This document shows positions 18,087-26,838 of a stretch of 34,932 nt of DNA, in pieces. The notes beneath the pieces were generated by a model. The model was not told the DNA's origin. It did not search any database and saw nothing but the letters and a program-made list of their open reading frames with translations. Within the stretch, counting starts at the first letter, position 1. Every line of letters begins with the position of its first letter. This stretch comes from Alcaligenaceae bacterium (lineage in GTDB: Bacteria; Pseudomonadota; Gammaproteobacteria; Burkholderiales; Burkholderiaceae_B), in the NCBI GenBank assembly GCA_002737415.1, contig NSIQ01000036.1, forward strand, positions 1-34,932. Reading direction: 5' to 3'. The position numbers and the translations under genes were made by a program.

Positions 18087-19214
18087 ATGAAACAGTCTGT
18101 TGGTTTGGTAGGTTGGCGTGGGATGGTGGGCTCGGTGCTCATGCAACGCATGCGCGACGAGGGTGATTTTGCCCTGATCGACCCGGTATTTTTTTCAACG
18201 AGTAATGCGGGTGGACGTGCACCCGAGTGGGCAGGTGCCACCGCCTTACAAAATGCTTTTGAGATCGACGCGTTAAAAAAACTACCCATTATCGTGACGG
18301 CGCAGGGTGGCGATTACACCTCTGAGGTCTACCCCAAGCTGCGCGCAGCGGGCTGGACTGGTCTGTGGATCGATGCAGCGAGTACGTTGCGCATGAAAGA
18401 TGATGCAATCATTGTGCTTGATCCCGTTAACCGTTCTGTGATTGACGCTGCACTCAAGCGCGGGGGTCGAGACTTTGTTGGTGGTAATTGCACAGTAAGC
18501 TGCATGGTGATGGGCTTAGCAGGCTTGTTTAAGGCAGGTTTGGTCGAGTGGATGACCAGCATGACGTATCAGGCGGCCTCGGGCGGCGGCGCCCAGCATA
18601 TGCGTGAATTGCTCACGCAGTTTGGCTTGCTGAATGCCGCTGTAAAGGCGCTGCTTGACGATCCGGCTTCGGCGATTCTTGAAATTGATCGAAACGTATT
18701 GGCGTTGCAACAAAGTGGTCGGTTACCCACCGAGCACTTCGGAATTCCCTTAGCAGGAAATTTGATCCCCTGGATTGATAAGGATCTTGGTAATGGGATG
18801 TCGCGCGAAGAGTGGAAAGGCGAGGCTGAAACCAATAAGATTTTGGGTCGCGGCGCTGGGTTTGGCTCAACCCCCATTGCGATTGACGGTTTGTGCGTGC
18901 GCATTGGTGCGATGCGTTGCCATAGCCAGGCGCTCACGATTAAGCTGACTCGCGATGTCCCCATCGATGAGATCACTGATATTGTCAAAAACGGGACGAC
19001 CTGGACCAAGGTCGTTGCTAACACTAAAGATGCAACTCTCGCGGGGTTGTCACCTGTGGCGGTCACGGGCACGCTAGACATACCGGTAGGGCGCCTGCGT
19101 AAGTTATCAATGGGGCCTGAGTATTTGGGGGCCTTTACGGTGGGCGACCAGTTGTTATGGGGCGCAGCTGAACCCTTGCGCAGGATGTTGCGTATTGCTT
19201 TGGGCGAACTATAG
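18087..19214 (+). CDS. asd: Aspartate-semialdehyde dehydrogenase
   Basis: NADPH-dependent reduction of aspartyl phosphate to aspartate semialdehyde, the branch point for Thr, Met, Lys and diaminopimelate. The 375-residue product is the Gram-negative type: N-terminal [18 protein letters not shown] with the dinucleotide-binding loop, catalytic C135 in [24 protein letters not shown], and the His-containing [17 protein letters not shown]. The start is ATG 18087, two codons inside an open TTG. It supplies the substrate line for thrB in this window and cell-wall precursors, next to the wall-binding fimV. Confidence 0.96.
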   Translation: MKQSVGLVGWRGMVGSVLMQRMRDEGDFALIDPVFFSTSNAGGRAPEWAGATALQNAFEIDALKKLPIIVTAQGGDYTSEVYPKLRAAGWTGLWIDAASTLRMKDDAIIVLDPVNRSVIDAALKRGGRDFVGGNCTVSCMVMGLAGLFKAGLVEWMTSMTYQAASGGGAQHMRELLTQFGLLNAAVKALLDDPASAILEIDRNVLALQQSGRLPTEHFGIPLAGNLIPWIDKDLGNGMSREEWKGEAETNKILGRGAGFGSTPIAIDGLCVRIGAMRCHSQALTIKLTRDVPIDEITDIVKNGTTWTKVVANTKDATLAGLSPVAVTGTLDIPVGRLRKLSMGPEYLGAFTVGDQLLWGAAEPLRRMLRIALGEL

Positions 19215-19232
19215 GTTTAAAAGGGTACAACG

Positions 19233-20750
19233 ATGCGTGATGATCTAAATTCTTTGTGTCAGGTAGCGCAAAAACTGGGCTTCGCTCTGGGTTTGTCTTT
19301 AGTTGTCTCTTCGCAAACGCTTGCCGCGAAAGCCGGACATGGTCGCGTTGATTCAAGCGCTGGCGCCCCGTTACAGGTTTCGATTCCCTTGCTCGATTTA
19401 GCTGCTGCGGATCTTCCAACCTTGCAGGTTAAGCTTGCCTCTGCAGCTGCCTGGGCCAAAGCGGGTCTGACGCCTCCTGCCAGCCTCGAGTCAATGGTGG
19501 TCACCGTTGAGCCTGGCTTTGCAAAAGATTCGCGTACCTTGGTGTTGCGTTCGACTCAGTCGGTCAACCGACCTGTGATTGATGTCTTGCTTGAGGTGTC
19601 TTCTGCGAGCGGTGCCACCCAAGTGCAATCGAGTTTTCTTGTTTTAACTCAAGCGAGCAGTGCGTCTGCTGGCGGTACCGTGGTCGTCAAATCAGGAGAC
19701 ACGCTCTCAGCAATCGCAATGATTCATGCCGTACCTGGTGCCGATCTTTATCAGATGCTTTGGGCGCTTTATCAGGCCAATCCGCAGGCGTTCTTCTCGC
19801 AGAACATGAATCTGCTCAAAGCCGGCGCGGTACTCACGATTCCTCAGGCCGATACGGTACGTGCAATTGACACAAAGCTCGCACGCGAAATGTATTTAAA
19901 ACATACTGCGGCCTTCAACGCGCGAAGTGGCGGCACAAGAACCGCTTCAACAGGGCTCACGCCTCAAGCGGCGGCGCCTGTTGCTTCGACACAAGCTGGC
20001 ACGGTATCGACCCCTAGTGCGTCTGCCCCCGCGACCGCGTCGGGTGATCGGGTGCGTCTGACCTCGTCTAACGCCAACGAGCAAAGCGAGGACGCGCGCG
20101 TGGCTGCTGCCAAAGAAATCGCAGAGATTCAGTCACGCGTAGAAAGCTTGCAACAAAATATCAAGCAACTGAAAGACACCTTGAGTCAGCTGGGCAGTGC
20201 GCCGCAAACTGGCGCACCCGCAGCCTCGGGTAGCACGGGTGCAACTGCGGGTGCAACAGGCGTTGCAGGCAGTACGGGAGCAGTTGGTTTGACAGGCAGC
20301 GCTGGAGTTACGGGTGCTCCTGGTAGCGTTGGCACGTCAGGCAGCGCAGGCGTGGCAGGTCAGGCAGGCGTCTCTGGGGCTCAGGCGGGTTCAGTAGCGG
20401 GTGCAACTGTGGCTGCAGGTAATGAGGCCTCAACCACGAAGGCCACCACTGAATCTGCTGCAACGGGTGGGTTTCAGGCGACTGCAGGCAAGCTGTGGGC
20501 GGGCCTGACTGGTAGTGCGCTTGGTATGTTGACGGCGTTCTTGGCGCTCGGTGGTTTGTCTGTGGCTTGGCTGTTGCGCCGCGCAAGCGCACGCCGCGAA
20601 CAAGACGAGAACGTAAGTGATGACGCGCCACGTCCGCTTAATCAAGAGGCCGTCACTGCCTTCGATCAAAAGCTCAAGGGTTTAGATTTGAACCTTGATG
20701 CTTCAGCCACGCCCGCTAAGGTCGAGTCCTCTCTCGCAAAGCCGATTTAA
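19233..20750 (+). CDS. fimV: FimV-like LysM protein with collagen-like tract
   Basis: Peptidoglycan-binding inner-membrane protein of the FimV family, which in other bacteria organises polar machinery such as type IV pili. The 505-residue protein has a signal peptide (about 1-32, VVSSQTLAAKA), the FimV N-terminal domain (about 35-140), and a LysM domain at about 148-205 starting VVVKSGDTLSAIAMIHAV. A Gln-rich coiled coil (IQSRVESLQQNIKQLKDTL) lies at about 300-320. A collagen-like Gly-X-Y run covers residues 340-384, and a membrane helix lies at about 425-445. The cytoplasmic tail is short, about 55 residues, and ends without the C-terminal FimV/TPR-like domain I would expect; no frameshift remnant is visible downstream. 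RBS AAGGG precedes ATG 19233. Confidence 0.88.
   Translation: MRDDLNSLCQVAQKLGFALGLSLVVSSQTLAAKAGHGRVDSSAGAPLQVSIPLLDLAAADLPTLQVKLASAAAWAKAGLTPPASLESMVVTVEPGFAKDSRTLVLRSTQSVNRPVIDVLLEVSSASGATQVQSSFLVLTQASSASAGGTVVVKSGDTLSAIAMIHAVPGADLYQMLWALYQANPQAFFSQNMNLLKAGAVLTIPQADTVRAIDTKLAREMYLKHTAAFNARSGGTRTASTGLTPQAAAPVASTQAGTVSTPSASAPATASGDRVRLTSSNANEQSEDARVAAAKEIAEIQSRVESLQQNIKQLKDTLSQLGSAPQTGAPAASGSTGATAGATGVAGSTGAVGLTGSAGVTGAPGSVGTSGSAGVAGQAGVSGAQAGSVAGATVAAGNEASTTKATTESAATGGFQATAGKLWAGLTGSALGMLTAFLALGGLSVAWLLRRASARREQDENVSDDAPRPLNQEAVTAFDQKLKGLDLNLDASATPAKVESSLAKPI
20250..20384 (+). repeat. Collagen-like Gly-X-Y coding repeat within fimV
   Basis: Fifteen uninterrupted Gly-X-Y triplets (residues 340-384 of FimV; GAT, GVA, GST, GAV, GLT, GSA and so on), flanked by imperfect triplets on both sides from residue 333 to about 392. 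X and Y are mostly Ala, Ser, Thr and Val; there is a single Pro. Codons vary between units, so the repeat is maintained at the protein level more than as DNA. Confidence 0.85.
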
Positions 20751-20835
20751 ATGTCTTGGGCGTACGCCAAGTCTTGTCAATGTGGTTAAGGCTAAGTCTT
20801 TTGAGTGGCTGCTGGCTTTTTAGGGCGGCCCTCTG

Positions 20836-21612
20836 ATGAGTCGGGTAGCGCTAGGGGTCTCTTATGATGGGCGCCCTTGGCAGGGCTGGCAAACGCAGCC
20901 CAACGGCCAAACTGTTCAAGATTCGCTAGAACGCGCCTTGGCGATCGTTGCAACCGTGCCCGTACGCACCACCTGCGCGGGTCGCACTGACACAGGCGTG
21001 CACGCACTCGGGCAAGTGGTTCATTTTGATTGCGATGTTGCTCGTACGCCAGAGTCTTGGGTCAGAGGGGTTAATGCACATTTGCCCGACACGATCTCTG
21101 TGCAATGGGCGCAGTATGTCTCTGAGGATTTTCATGCACGCTTTTCGGTTCGCGAACGGGCCTACACCTATGTCATTTTAAATAGTCGAGTTCGTCAACC
21201 CCTATGGGCGGGCAGGGCGGGCTGGGTGTTTCAACCTCTCGAAGTGCAAGCCATGCAGCGGGCGACGCAGTGCTTGTTAGGCGAGCACGACTTCAGTAGT
21301 TTTCGGTCTTCGCAATGTCAGGCTAAGTCACCTGTGCGCACGCTAACCGAGTTGAATATTCGGCAAAAAGGCCAACTGATTTACGTATCCTTGCGCGGTA
21401 ACGCCTTCTTGCATCATATGGTACGCAACATCGTTGGCGCGCTGATACAAATCGGACAGGGCCGACAACCCGTTGAATTTATGGCCGCCTTGCTTGCCTT
21501 TAAGGATCGCACAAAAGGCTCGCCTACCTTCTCGCCTGACGGCTTATATTTAACCGAGGTGTCTTATCCGCCTGGCGCGCTGTTACAGCATCAGGGTATC
21601 GGGCTTGGGTGA
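20836..21612 (+). CDS. truA: tRNA pseudouridine synthase A
   Basis: Converts uridines 38-40 in the anticodon stem-loop of many tRNAs to pseudouridine. The 258-residue protein begins [19 protein letters not shown]. The catalytic aspartate is D52 in [28 protein letters not shown] and the C-terminal [22 protein letters not shown] are standard TruA motifs. Length is normal. It follows fimV by 85 nt and precedes trpF by about 46 nt, the order I recall from other Burkholderiales. No strong Shine-Dalgarno is visible before ATG 20836. Confidence 0.96.
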   Translation: MSRVALGVSYDGRPWQGWQTQPNGQTVQDSLERALAIVATVPVRTTCAGRTDTGVHALGQVVHFDCDVARTPESWVRGVNAHLPDTISVQWAQYVSEDFHARFSVRERAYTYVILNSRVRQPLWAGRAGWVFQPLEVQAMQRATQCLLGEHDFSSFRSSQCQAKSPVRTLTELNIRQKGQLIYVSLRGNAFLHHMVRNIVGALIQIGQGRQPVEFMAALLAFKDRTKGSPTFSPDGLYLTEVSYPPGALLQHQGIGLG

Positions 21613-21658
21613 CAAGATCTCGGTCTAAAATAGATTCTATTCATTGATATCCTCTGAC

Positions 21659-22342
21659 ATGACAACCAGCCCAATGCTCGCACGCACTCGCATCAAAATC
21701 TGCGGCCTGACACGTGCTCAAGATGTTCGTACCTCAGTGCGTAACGGCGCTGATGCGCTGGGCTTTGTCTTTTATCCGCCCAGCAAACGCTTCGTGAGCG
21801 CTGCCCATGCGGCAGAGCTGTGTACTGATTTGCCCGCGTTTGTGAGCACCGTGGCGTTATTCGTCAATCCCGAACCACAGACAGTGAAAGACGTGTTGAC
21901 CACCCTGCGCCCGAGCTTGCTACAGTTTCATGGCGATGAAGATCCAGATTTTTGTGCCTCGTTTGGGGTGCCCTACCTCAAAGCGTTCAGAGTCGGTGCG
22001 CCTGGCTTGGATACTGCAGTCAATGTCCTGACAACTTGCCGGCCTTTTTCGCAAGCGGCTGGATGGTTGTTTGATAGCTACACTGCGGCTTTCGGTGGCA
22101 GTGGCCACGGGTTTGATTACGCGCTTCTGGCCGACTTACAAGCGTCGCTTTCGCCTGCACGGCCCTTGATTTTGTCTGGAGGGTTAACAGCCCAAAACGT
22201 CCAGGAGGCTGTTCGAACGCTTACCCCCTGGGCCGTGGACGTGAGCAGCGGGGTCGAAGTCGGTCCAGGTGTAAAGTCTGAAAAAAAGATCGAAGACTTT
22301 GTGCAGGCGGTTCAGCAAGCGCTTCCGAACCCTGCGCTTTGA
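21659..22342 (+). CDS. trpF: Phosphoribosylanthranilate isomerase
   Basis: Amadori rearrangement of phosphoribosylanthranilate to CdRP in tryptophan synthesis. The 227-residue TIM-barrel protein shows RIKICGLTRAQDV with the general base C15, GFVFYPPSKRFVS, LQFHGDEDPDF, the general-acid region LFDSY, LSGGLTAQNV and the phosphate-binding VDVSSGVEVGPGVKS. The start is ATG 21659; a second ATG at 21674 would also precede the first conserved strand, and an upstream TTG is unlikely. Unlike the gene order I recall in relatives, trpB and trpA do not follow. The stop codon lies inside the -35 box of the tRNA-Val promoter. Confidence 0.95.
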   Translation: MTTSPMLARTRIKICGLTRAQDVRTSVRNGADALGFVFYPPSKRFVSAAHAAELCTDLPAFVSTVALFVNPEPQTVKDVLTTLRPSLLQFHGDEDPDFCASFGVPYLKAFRVGAPGLDTAVNVLTTCRPFSQAAGWLFDSYTAAFGGSGHGFDYALLADLQASLSPARPLILSGGLTAQNVQEAVRTLTPWAVDVSSGVEVGPGVKSEKKIEDFVQAVQQALPNPAL

Positions 22343-22368
22343 CAGTACATCTCTAATGCCGATACAAT
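22339..22368 (+). promoter_or_regulatory. Sigma70 promoter of tRNA-Val
   Basis: TTGACA (22339-22344) and TACAAT (22363-22368) with an 18-nt spacer: a perfect -35 and five of six at -10. The -10 ends 12 nt before the tRNA, placing the start a few bases upstream of the mature 5' end. The -35 overlaps the trpF stop codon. Confidence 0.85.
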
Positions 22369-22380
22369 AGTGGTCTTTAC

Positions 22381-22457
22381 AGGCGGTTAGCTCAGCTGGT
22401 TAGAGCGCCACGTTGACATCGTGGAGGTCGTTGGTTCGATCCCAATACCGCCTACCA
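22381..22457 (+). tRNA. tRNA-Val (anticodon GAC)
   Basis: A complete 77-nt cloverleaf. Acceptor AGGCGGT pairs with ACCGCCT; the D-arm is GCTC/GAGC with loop AGCTGGTTA. The anticodon stem CCACG/CGTGG carries loop TTGACAT, so the anticodon is GAC. The variable loop is AGGTC, and the T-arm is GTTGG TTCGATC CCAAT with one G-T pair. Discriminator A is followed by an encoded CCA. Decodes GUC and GUU valine codons. Confidence 0.97.
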
Positions 22458-22473
22458 AAAAATCCAGCAACAA

Positions 22474-22496
22474 CCCCAGCGATGGGGATTTTTTTT
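22474..22496 (+). terminator. Rho-independent terminator after tRNA-Val
   Basis: CCCCA-GCGA-TGGGG followed at once by ATTTTTTTT, 17 nt after the tRNA 3' end. A short G/C stem with a strong T-tract defines a single-gene tRNA transcription unit. Confidence 0.85.
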
Positions 22497-22557
22497 GTCT
22501 GGTCTTCGATTGCAACGGCTAACCCTAAATTATTTCTCCCGTGCGAGGTAACCTCTT

Positions 22558-22761
22558 ATGACAAAAAAAGAAGAGCTCGATCCAGATACCCAAGCCTTAA
22601 TCGAGTGGTGCACCGAAGTTGAGGGCTTTTTAGTCGCGGCGGGCGCGAGTTTGCGCGAAGCGCAAGGCTATATCGAAGAGCAGGCCGAGTGGTTCACCGA
22701 TCAGTTTTATGAAGGGTTGACACCTCAAGAAGCTGCCAAGGCGTCTCTAAACGAGCCTTGA
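22558..22761 (+). CDS. Small acidic protein of unknown function
   Basis: A 67-residue acidic, largely helical protein (EWCTEVEGFLVAAGASL, EEQAEWFTDQFYEGLTPQEA) that I cannot assign to a family. GAGGT upstream of ATG 22558 is a plausible ribosome-binding site. The composition with two Trp and several Phe/Tyr suggests a small folded three-helix domain, not a random ORF. It sits alone between the tRNA-Val terminator and thrS. Confidence 0.68.
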   Translation: MTKKEELDPDTQALIEWCTEVEGFLVAAGASLREAQGYIEEQAEWFTDQFYEGLTPQEAAKASLNEP

Positions 22762-22781
22762 ACCCTTGTAATGCTAAAATC

Positions 22782-22799
22782 CCGGTTGTTTTTAACTGG
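22782..22799 (+). other. Leader hairpin between the small ORF and thrS
   Basis: CCGGTT-GTTTTT-AACTGG (six pairs, one G-T) followed by ATTTTG, just after a TAAAAT hexamer at 22775-22780. It may be a weak terminator for the small gene or part of the roughly 130-145-nt thrS leader. The 22762-22925 gap holds nothing else I can assign; thrS leaders in E. coli carry an autoregulatory operator, but I see no clear tRNA mimic here. Confidence 0.3.
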
Positions 22800-22925
22800 A
22801 TTTTGCATGTGATTTGAGAGGGTCTGCGTAGCGGGTTTGCTTGCCTAAAGTATTGGCGCAAACAAGTTGTGTTCAAAGCCCTGCCAACAATATGTAGCTT
22901 CTGCTCGAGTCAACGCCACCCAATA

Positions 22926-24875
22926 ATGATTGCCATTACATTGCCAGACGGTTCTCAACGCCAATATCCGGGCCCAGTCACGGTTGCCGAGGTGGCGCAA
23001 TCGATTGGTGCAGGCCTTGCCCGCGCCGCCTTAGGCGGGCGTGTCACGCGCGGCGAACAGTCGCAGTTGGTGGACACCAGCCATCTGATTGAACAAGACG
23101 CTAAACTTTCCTTGGTCACGGGTAAAGATCCCGATGGGCTAGAGCTGATTCGTCATTCAACGGCGCACCTGCTGGCCTATGCGGTCAAAGCGATTTTTCC
23201 GGATGCGCAGGTGACAATTGGCCCAGTCATTGAAAATGGCTTTTTTTACGACTTCTCGTACAAACGGCCCTTCACCCTTGAAGACCTTGCCACCATTGAA
23301 AAGAAAATGGCTGAGCTCGTCAAAAAAGACGAGCCCGTCACGCGCGAAGAATGGAAGCGCGACGACGCCATTGCCTACTTCAAGAGCATTGGCGAACACT
23401 ACAAAGCCGAAATCATCGGTGCGATTCCAGGTAACGAAACAATTAGTCTCTACCGTGAGGGCGACTTTATCGATCTATGCCGGGGCCCGCACGTTCCCAA
23501 TACCGGTAAACTAAAAGTGTTCAAGCTGATGAAACTGGCCGGCGCTTATTGGCGTGGCGATAGCAACAACGAAATGTTGCAACGGATTTATGGCACGGCT
23601 TGGGTCAACAAAGACGACCAAGACGCGCATCTGCATATGCTTGCAGAAGCCGAGCTTCGCGACCACCGCAAAATCGGGCGTGAGCTTGACCTGTTTCACT
23701 TTCAAGAAGAAGGCCCGGGTCTGATTTTTTGGCACCCAAAGGGCTGGGCAATCTGGCAGCAAGTTGAGCAATACATGCGTAACGTGTACCGCGATAACGG
23801 CTACCAAGAGGTGAAAGCTCCCCAAATTCTTGACTTGTCACTCTGGAAAAAAACGGGTCACTGGGATAACTATCGTGAAAACATGTTCACGACTGAATCC
23901 GAAAATCGCACCTATGGCTTGAAACCCATGAACTGCCCAGGGCACGTTCAAATTTTTAATTCAAGCCTGCACTCTTATCGCGACTTGCCGCTGCGCTATG
24001 GTGAGTTTGGTCAGTGTCATCGCAATGAGCCCTCTGGGTCGTTGCACGGCATGATGCGTGTGCGCGGTTTTACACAAGATGATGGTCATATCTTTTGTAC
24101 CGAAGCACAAATGCAAGATGAGTGCGCAAATTACACGGCACTTTTGCAAAAGGTTTATGCCGACTTTGGCTTCACCGAGATTTTGTACAAAGTGGCGACG
24201 CGCCCCGAAAAGCGCATTGGTAGCGACGAGGTCTGGGATAAGGCTGAAAACGCGTTAATGGAAAGCTTGCGGCGAACCGGTTGTGACTTTGAAGTCTCGC
24301 CCGGTGAAGGCGCCTTTTATGGCCCTAAGGTTGAGTACACGCTCAAAGACGCCATCGGACGCCACTGGCAGTGCGGCACGATTCAGGTTGATTTCTCGAT
24401 GCCGCAGCGCTTGGGCGCAGAGTTTGTTGATGCACAAGATCAACGCGTCGCGCCGGTCATGTTGCATCGCGCGATTTTGGGTTCGTTCGAGCGTTTCATC
24501 GGTATGTTGATCGAAAACCATGCGGGTGCCTTGCCAGCTTGGCTGGCTCCGGTGCAAGCGGTTATTTGCTGCATCTCTGAATCCACTGCTGAATATGCAA
24601 CAGAAATCACACAAAGCCTGAAAAAACAAGGCTTTAGAGTAGAATCTGATTGTCGTGGTGAGAAAATCACTTATAAAATTCGTGAACACAGTATGCAGAA
24701 GGTCCCTTATATTCTGGTGGTTGGTGAAAAAGAGCGTCAGGCGGGGACAGTTGCTGTGCGTAGTCGAGGTGGCTTGGATCTGGGTGTCATGCCCGTTGAA
24801 CAATTCACTTCGTTGCTAAACGAAGATGTGGCCTTACGCCGCAATTCTGGCTCGCCTGCACCGCAGGTAGCCTAA
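22926..24875 (+). CDS. thrS: Threonyl-tRNA synthetase
   Basis: Class II synthetase charging tRNA-Thr, with editing of Ser-tRNA-Thr. The 649-residue protein starts [20 protein letters not shown] at ATG 22926, the normal first residues of the TGS domain; an in-frame TTG 19 codons upstream adds only non-conserved residues. Domains in order: TGS (1-62), editing domain with [20 protein letters not shown], catalytic core with zinc-ligand motif MNCPGH, motif 2 [19 protein letters not shown] and motif 3 [19 protein letters not shown], then the anticodon-binding domain (about 540-649). It is followed 18 nt later by infC, the usual thrS-infC pair. Confidence 0.97.
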   Translation: MIAITLPDGSQRQYPGPVTVAEVAQSIGAGLARAALGGRVTRGEQSQLVDTSHLIEQDAKLSLVTGKDPDGLELIRHSTAHLLAYAVKAIFPDAQVTIGPVIENGFFYDFSYKRPFTLEDLATIEKKMAELVKKDEPVTREEWKRDDAIAYFKSIGEHYKAEIIGAIPGNETISLYREGDFIDLCRGPHVPNTGKLKVFKLMKLAGAYWRGDSNNEMLQRIYGTAWVNKDDQDAHLHMLAEAELRDHRKIGRELDLFHFQEEGPGLIFWHPKGWAIWQQVEQYMRNVYRDNGYQEVKAPQILDLSLWKKTGHWDNYRENMFTTESENRTYGLKPMNCPGHVQIFNSSLHSYRDLPLRYGEFGQCHRNEPSGSLHGMMRVRGFTQDDGHIFCTEAQMQDECANYTALLQKVYADFGFTEILYKVATRPEKRIGSDEVWDKAENALMESLRRTGCDFEVSPGEGAFYGPKVEYTLKDAIGRHWQCGTIQVDFSMPQRLGAEFVDAQDQRVAPVMLHRAILGSFERFIGMLIENHAGALPAWLAPVQAVICCISESTAEYATEITQSLKKQGFRVESDCRGEKITYKIREHSMQKVPYILVVGEKERQAGTVAVRSRGGLDLGVMPVEQFTSLLNEDVALRRNSGSPAPQVA

Positions 24876-24880
24876 CCCTC

Positions 24881-24885
24881 AGGAG
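24881..24885 (+). promoter_or_regulatory. Ribosome-binding site deciding the infC ATC start
   Basis: AGGAG, eight bases before ATC 24894. It is the only strong Shine-Dalgarno in the region, and it fixes the start upstream of the first in-frame GTG (24945) and places the conserved IF3 N-terminus in frame. Confidence 0.8.
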
Positions 24886-24893
24886 TCGTCAAC

Positions 24894-25439
24894 ATCGCAA
24901 CAGAAAAACCCCATCGCATTAACGGTGACATCCGCGTTCCCGACGTGCGTTTACTTGGAATCGAAGGCGAGCAGTTAGGTATTGTCAATACACTAGAAGC
25001 TGTTCGTATGGCAGAAGAAGCAGGCGTCGATTTAGTTGAAATCGCACCTAACGCCGAACCGCCAGTCTGCCGGTTAATGGATTACGGCAAGTTCAAATAT
25101 CAAGAACAAAAGCGTTTAGCTGAAGCCCGCGCTAAACAAAAAATCATTCAGGTTAAAGAGGTGAAGTTTAGACCTGCCACCGACGAAGGTGACTACCAGG
25201 TCAAGCTGCGCAACCTCAAGCGCTTTCTTGAAGAAGGCGATAAAGCAAAAGTCACTTTGCGCTTCCGTGGTCGTGAAATGGCCCACCAAGAACTCGGGAT
25301 GCGAGTGCTTGAGCGCGTGCGTGACGACCTGACCGACATGGCTTCGGTTGAAGCGATGCCTAAGCTCGAAGGTCGTCAGATGGTGATGGTATTGTCTCCA
25401 CGTAAAAAAGCACCTGCAGGTAAAGCAGAAGCGGCTTGA
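24894..25439 (+). CDS. infC: Translation initiation factor IF-3 (ATC start)
   Basis: IF-3 binds the 30S subunit, prevents premature 50S joining and rejects non-canonical start codons. Read from ATC 24894 the product is 181 residues, beginning [21 protein letters not shown] after the start residue, which matches the conserved IF3 N-terminus; a start at GTG 24945 would delete it. The N-domain (ending near [11 protein letters not shown]), a Lys-rich linker and the C-domain ([19 protein letters not shown]) are all present. A rare AUU/AUC start is the known device for IF3 autoregulation, so the same control is expected. It is followed directly by gshB instead of rpmI. Confidence 0.94.
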   Translation: MATEKPHRINGDIRVPDVRLLGIEGEQLGIVNTLEAVRMAEEAGVDLVEIAPNAEPPVCRLMDYGKFKYQEQKRLAEARAKQKIIQVKEVKFRPATDEGDYQVKLRNLKRFLEEGDKAKVTLRFRGREMAHQELGMRVLERVRDDLTDMASVEAMPKLEGRQMVMVLSPRKKAPAGKAEAA

Positions 25440-25441
25440 TG

Positions 25442-26404
25442 ATGCACGTATTGTTTGTCATTGATCCGTTGCCAGACTTAAAAGCCTACAAAGACAGTTC
25501 GGTAGCGATGATGCGGGCGCTTGTTGCTCGCGGTCATCGCTTAAGCGTCGTCTTGCAAGGCGGTTTATTTATTCAAGCTGGGCAAGTGTTTGCGCATGCC
25601 ACCCCGATCAGTCTTGTACCAATGGCAGATCTGCATGAACATGCGTGGTGGCATGACGAATCGATTGCAAAAGATACGCCATTGCAAGCATTTTCTGCGG
25701 TGCTCATGCGCAAAGATCCGCCCTTTGACATGGAGTACGTCTACGCGACGCACATGCTTGAATATGCCGAGGCGCAAGGCGCGCGGGTCTTTAACAGCGG
25801 TGCCGCAATTCGTAATCACCCCGAGAAACTGGCGATTACAGAGTTTGCAAAATTAACGACTCCAACTCTAGTGACGCGTGATATGAATCGCTTAAAAGCG
25901 TTTCATATCGAGCACCATGACGTCATCGTGAAGCCTCTTGATGGGATGGGTGGCACGGGGGTGTTTCGTTTAGCGCCACACGAAACTAATTTAAACGCCA
26001 TACTTGAAGCGTTGACGCACGACGGCACGCGCACAATCATGGCGCAACGTTATATCCCTGAAATCAAGCAGGGTGATAAGCGTATTTTGCTGATCGGTGG
26101 TGAACCCGTGCCGTTTTGCCTGGCGCGCATTCCGCTTGCCGGAGAAACCCGTGGCAATTTGGCGGCGGGTGGGCGCGGTCTCGCGCAACCGCTGACCGAA
26201 CGCGATTGGGCGATTGCCCGAGAAATCGCGCCTCAACTGGTCAAGCGTGGCTTGCTCTTGGTGGGTCTCGATGTGATCGGGCAATATGTTACCGAAATCA
26301 ACGTGACAAGCCCGACCTGTTTTGTTGAAATCACCGAGCAAACTGGCTTTAACGTGGCCGAGTTTTTTGCACAGGCGCTTGAACGGGCTGTGGCGCCTTC
26401 TTAA
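25442..26404 (+). CDS. gshB: Glutathione synthetase
   Basis: ATP-dependent ligation of glycine to gamma-glutamylcysteine. The 320-residue ATP-grasp protein begins MHVLFVIDPLPDLKAYKDSS. It contains IVKPLDGMGGTGVFRL (ATP-binding loop), QRYIPEIKQGDKRILLIGGEPV, and the C-terminal GLDVIGQYVTEINVTSPTCF with metal-binding residues. Two in-frame ATGs exist, 25439 (overlapping the infC stop as TGATG) and 25442; both are possible and the difference is one residue. In the Burkholderiales order I recall, gshA lies just upstream, but here infC does. PTS EIIA starts one base after the stop. Confidence 0.95.
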   Translation: MHVLFVIDPLPDLKAYKDSSVAMMRALVARGHRLSVVLQGGLFIQAGQVFAHATPISLVPMADLHEHAWWHDESIAKDTPLQAFSAVLMRKDPPFDMEYVYATHMLEYAEAQGARVFNSGAAIRNHPEKLAITEFAKLTTPTLVTRDMNRLKAFHIEHHDVIVKPLDGMGGTGVFRLAPHETNLNAILEALTHDGTRTIMAQRYIPEIKQGDKRILLIGGEPVPFCLARIPLAGETRGNLAAGGRGLAQPLTERDWAIAREIAPQLVKRGLLLVGLDVIGQYVTEINVTSPTCFVEITEQTGFNVAEFFAQALERAVAPS

Positions 26405-26405
26405 A

Positions 26406-26801
26406 ATGATTGCGATCGTGATCGTGGCGCACGTACCCTTAGCCTCAGCGCTTGCCGCTTGTGCCCAACACGTGTTGGGTCGCGCCCCAGACGTTGTGAT
26501 TGCCGATATCTTACCCAATGAATGTGCGTCAGATTGCGCACCCAATCTGGCTCAGCAATTGCTCGCGGCAGATCAGGGTGAGGGTGTTTTAGTCTTAACT
26601 GATCTGCCCGGCGCGACCCCCTCAAACATTGCAGTAAAAGCCAGTCATTTGGTGCAAGCAGCCGGGGTACCCTGTTGCGTGCTCGGTGGCGTGAACGCTT
26701 CAATGTTGCTGCGGGCGATTAATTATCGACAGGGCAGCTTAGAAGATGTCGCAACAAGCGCACTTGCGGGTGCTACGCATGCATTGTTGCGTGTAGACTG
26801 A
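26406..26801 (+). CDS. PTS EIIA, mannose-family type
   Basis: A 131-residue EIIA-Man fold protein (MIAIVIVAHVPLASALAACA start) with the phosphorylatable His9. It also shows the family segments LVLTDLPGATPSNIA and GVNASMLLRAINYR. The start ATG 26406 follows the gshB stop with one base between, so the two are coupled. It heads an EIIA-HPr-EI trio with no sugar permease, the layout of the regulatory PTS of betaproteobacteria, where phosphorylation state signals carbon or energy status. The permease could still be encoded elsewhere. Confidence 0.9.
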   Translation: MIAIVIVAHVPLASALAACAQHVLGRAPDVVIADILPNECASDCAPNLAQQLLAADQGEGVLVLTDLPGATPSNIAVKASHLVQAAGVPCCVLGGVNASMLLRAINYRQGSLEDVATSALAGATHALLRVD

Positions 26802-26838
26802 AGACATTCTGTTAACAAGCGTCAAACTCACTTAGCCT

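Noticed and set aside
20751-20835. Frameshifted remnant of a FimV C-terminal domain
   Set aside because: The 85-nt gap to truA is too short and encodes nothing FimV-like in any frame, so the short C-terminus is not explained by a simple frameshift here.
21629-21641. AATAGA-T-TCTATT dyad between truA and trpF as an operator
   Set aside because: Only 6-bp A/T-rich arms; expected by chance at this frequency and no supporting context.
24945-25439. infC starting at GTG 24945
   Set aside because: It would remove the conserved IF3 N-terminal segment and has no Shine-Dalgarno; ATC 24894 has AGGAG at eight bases.
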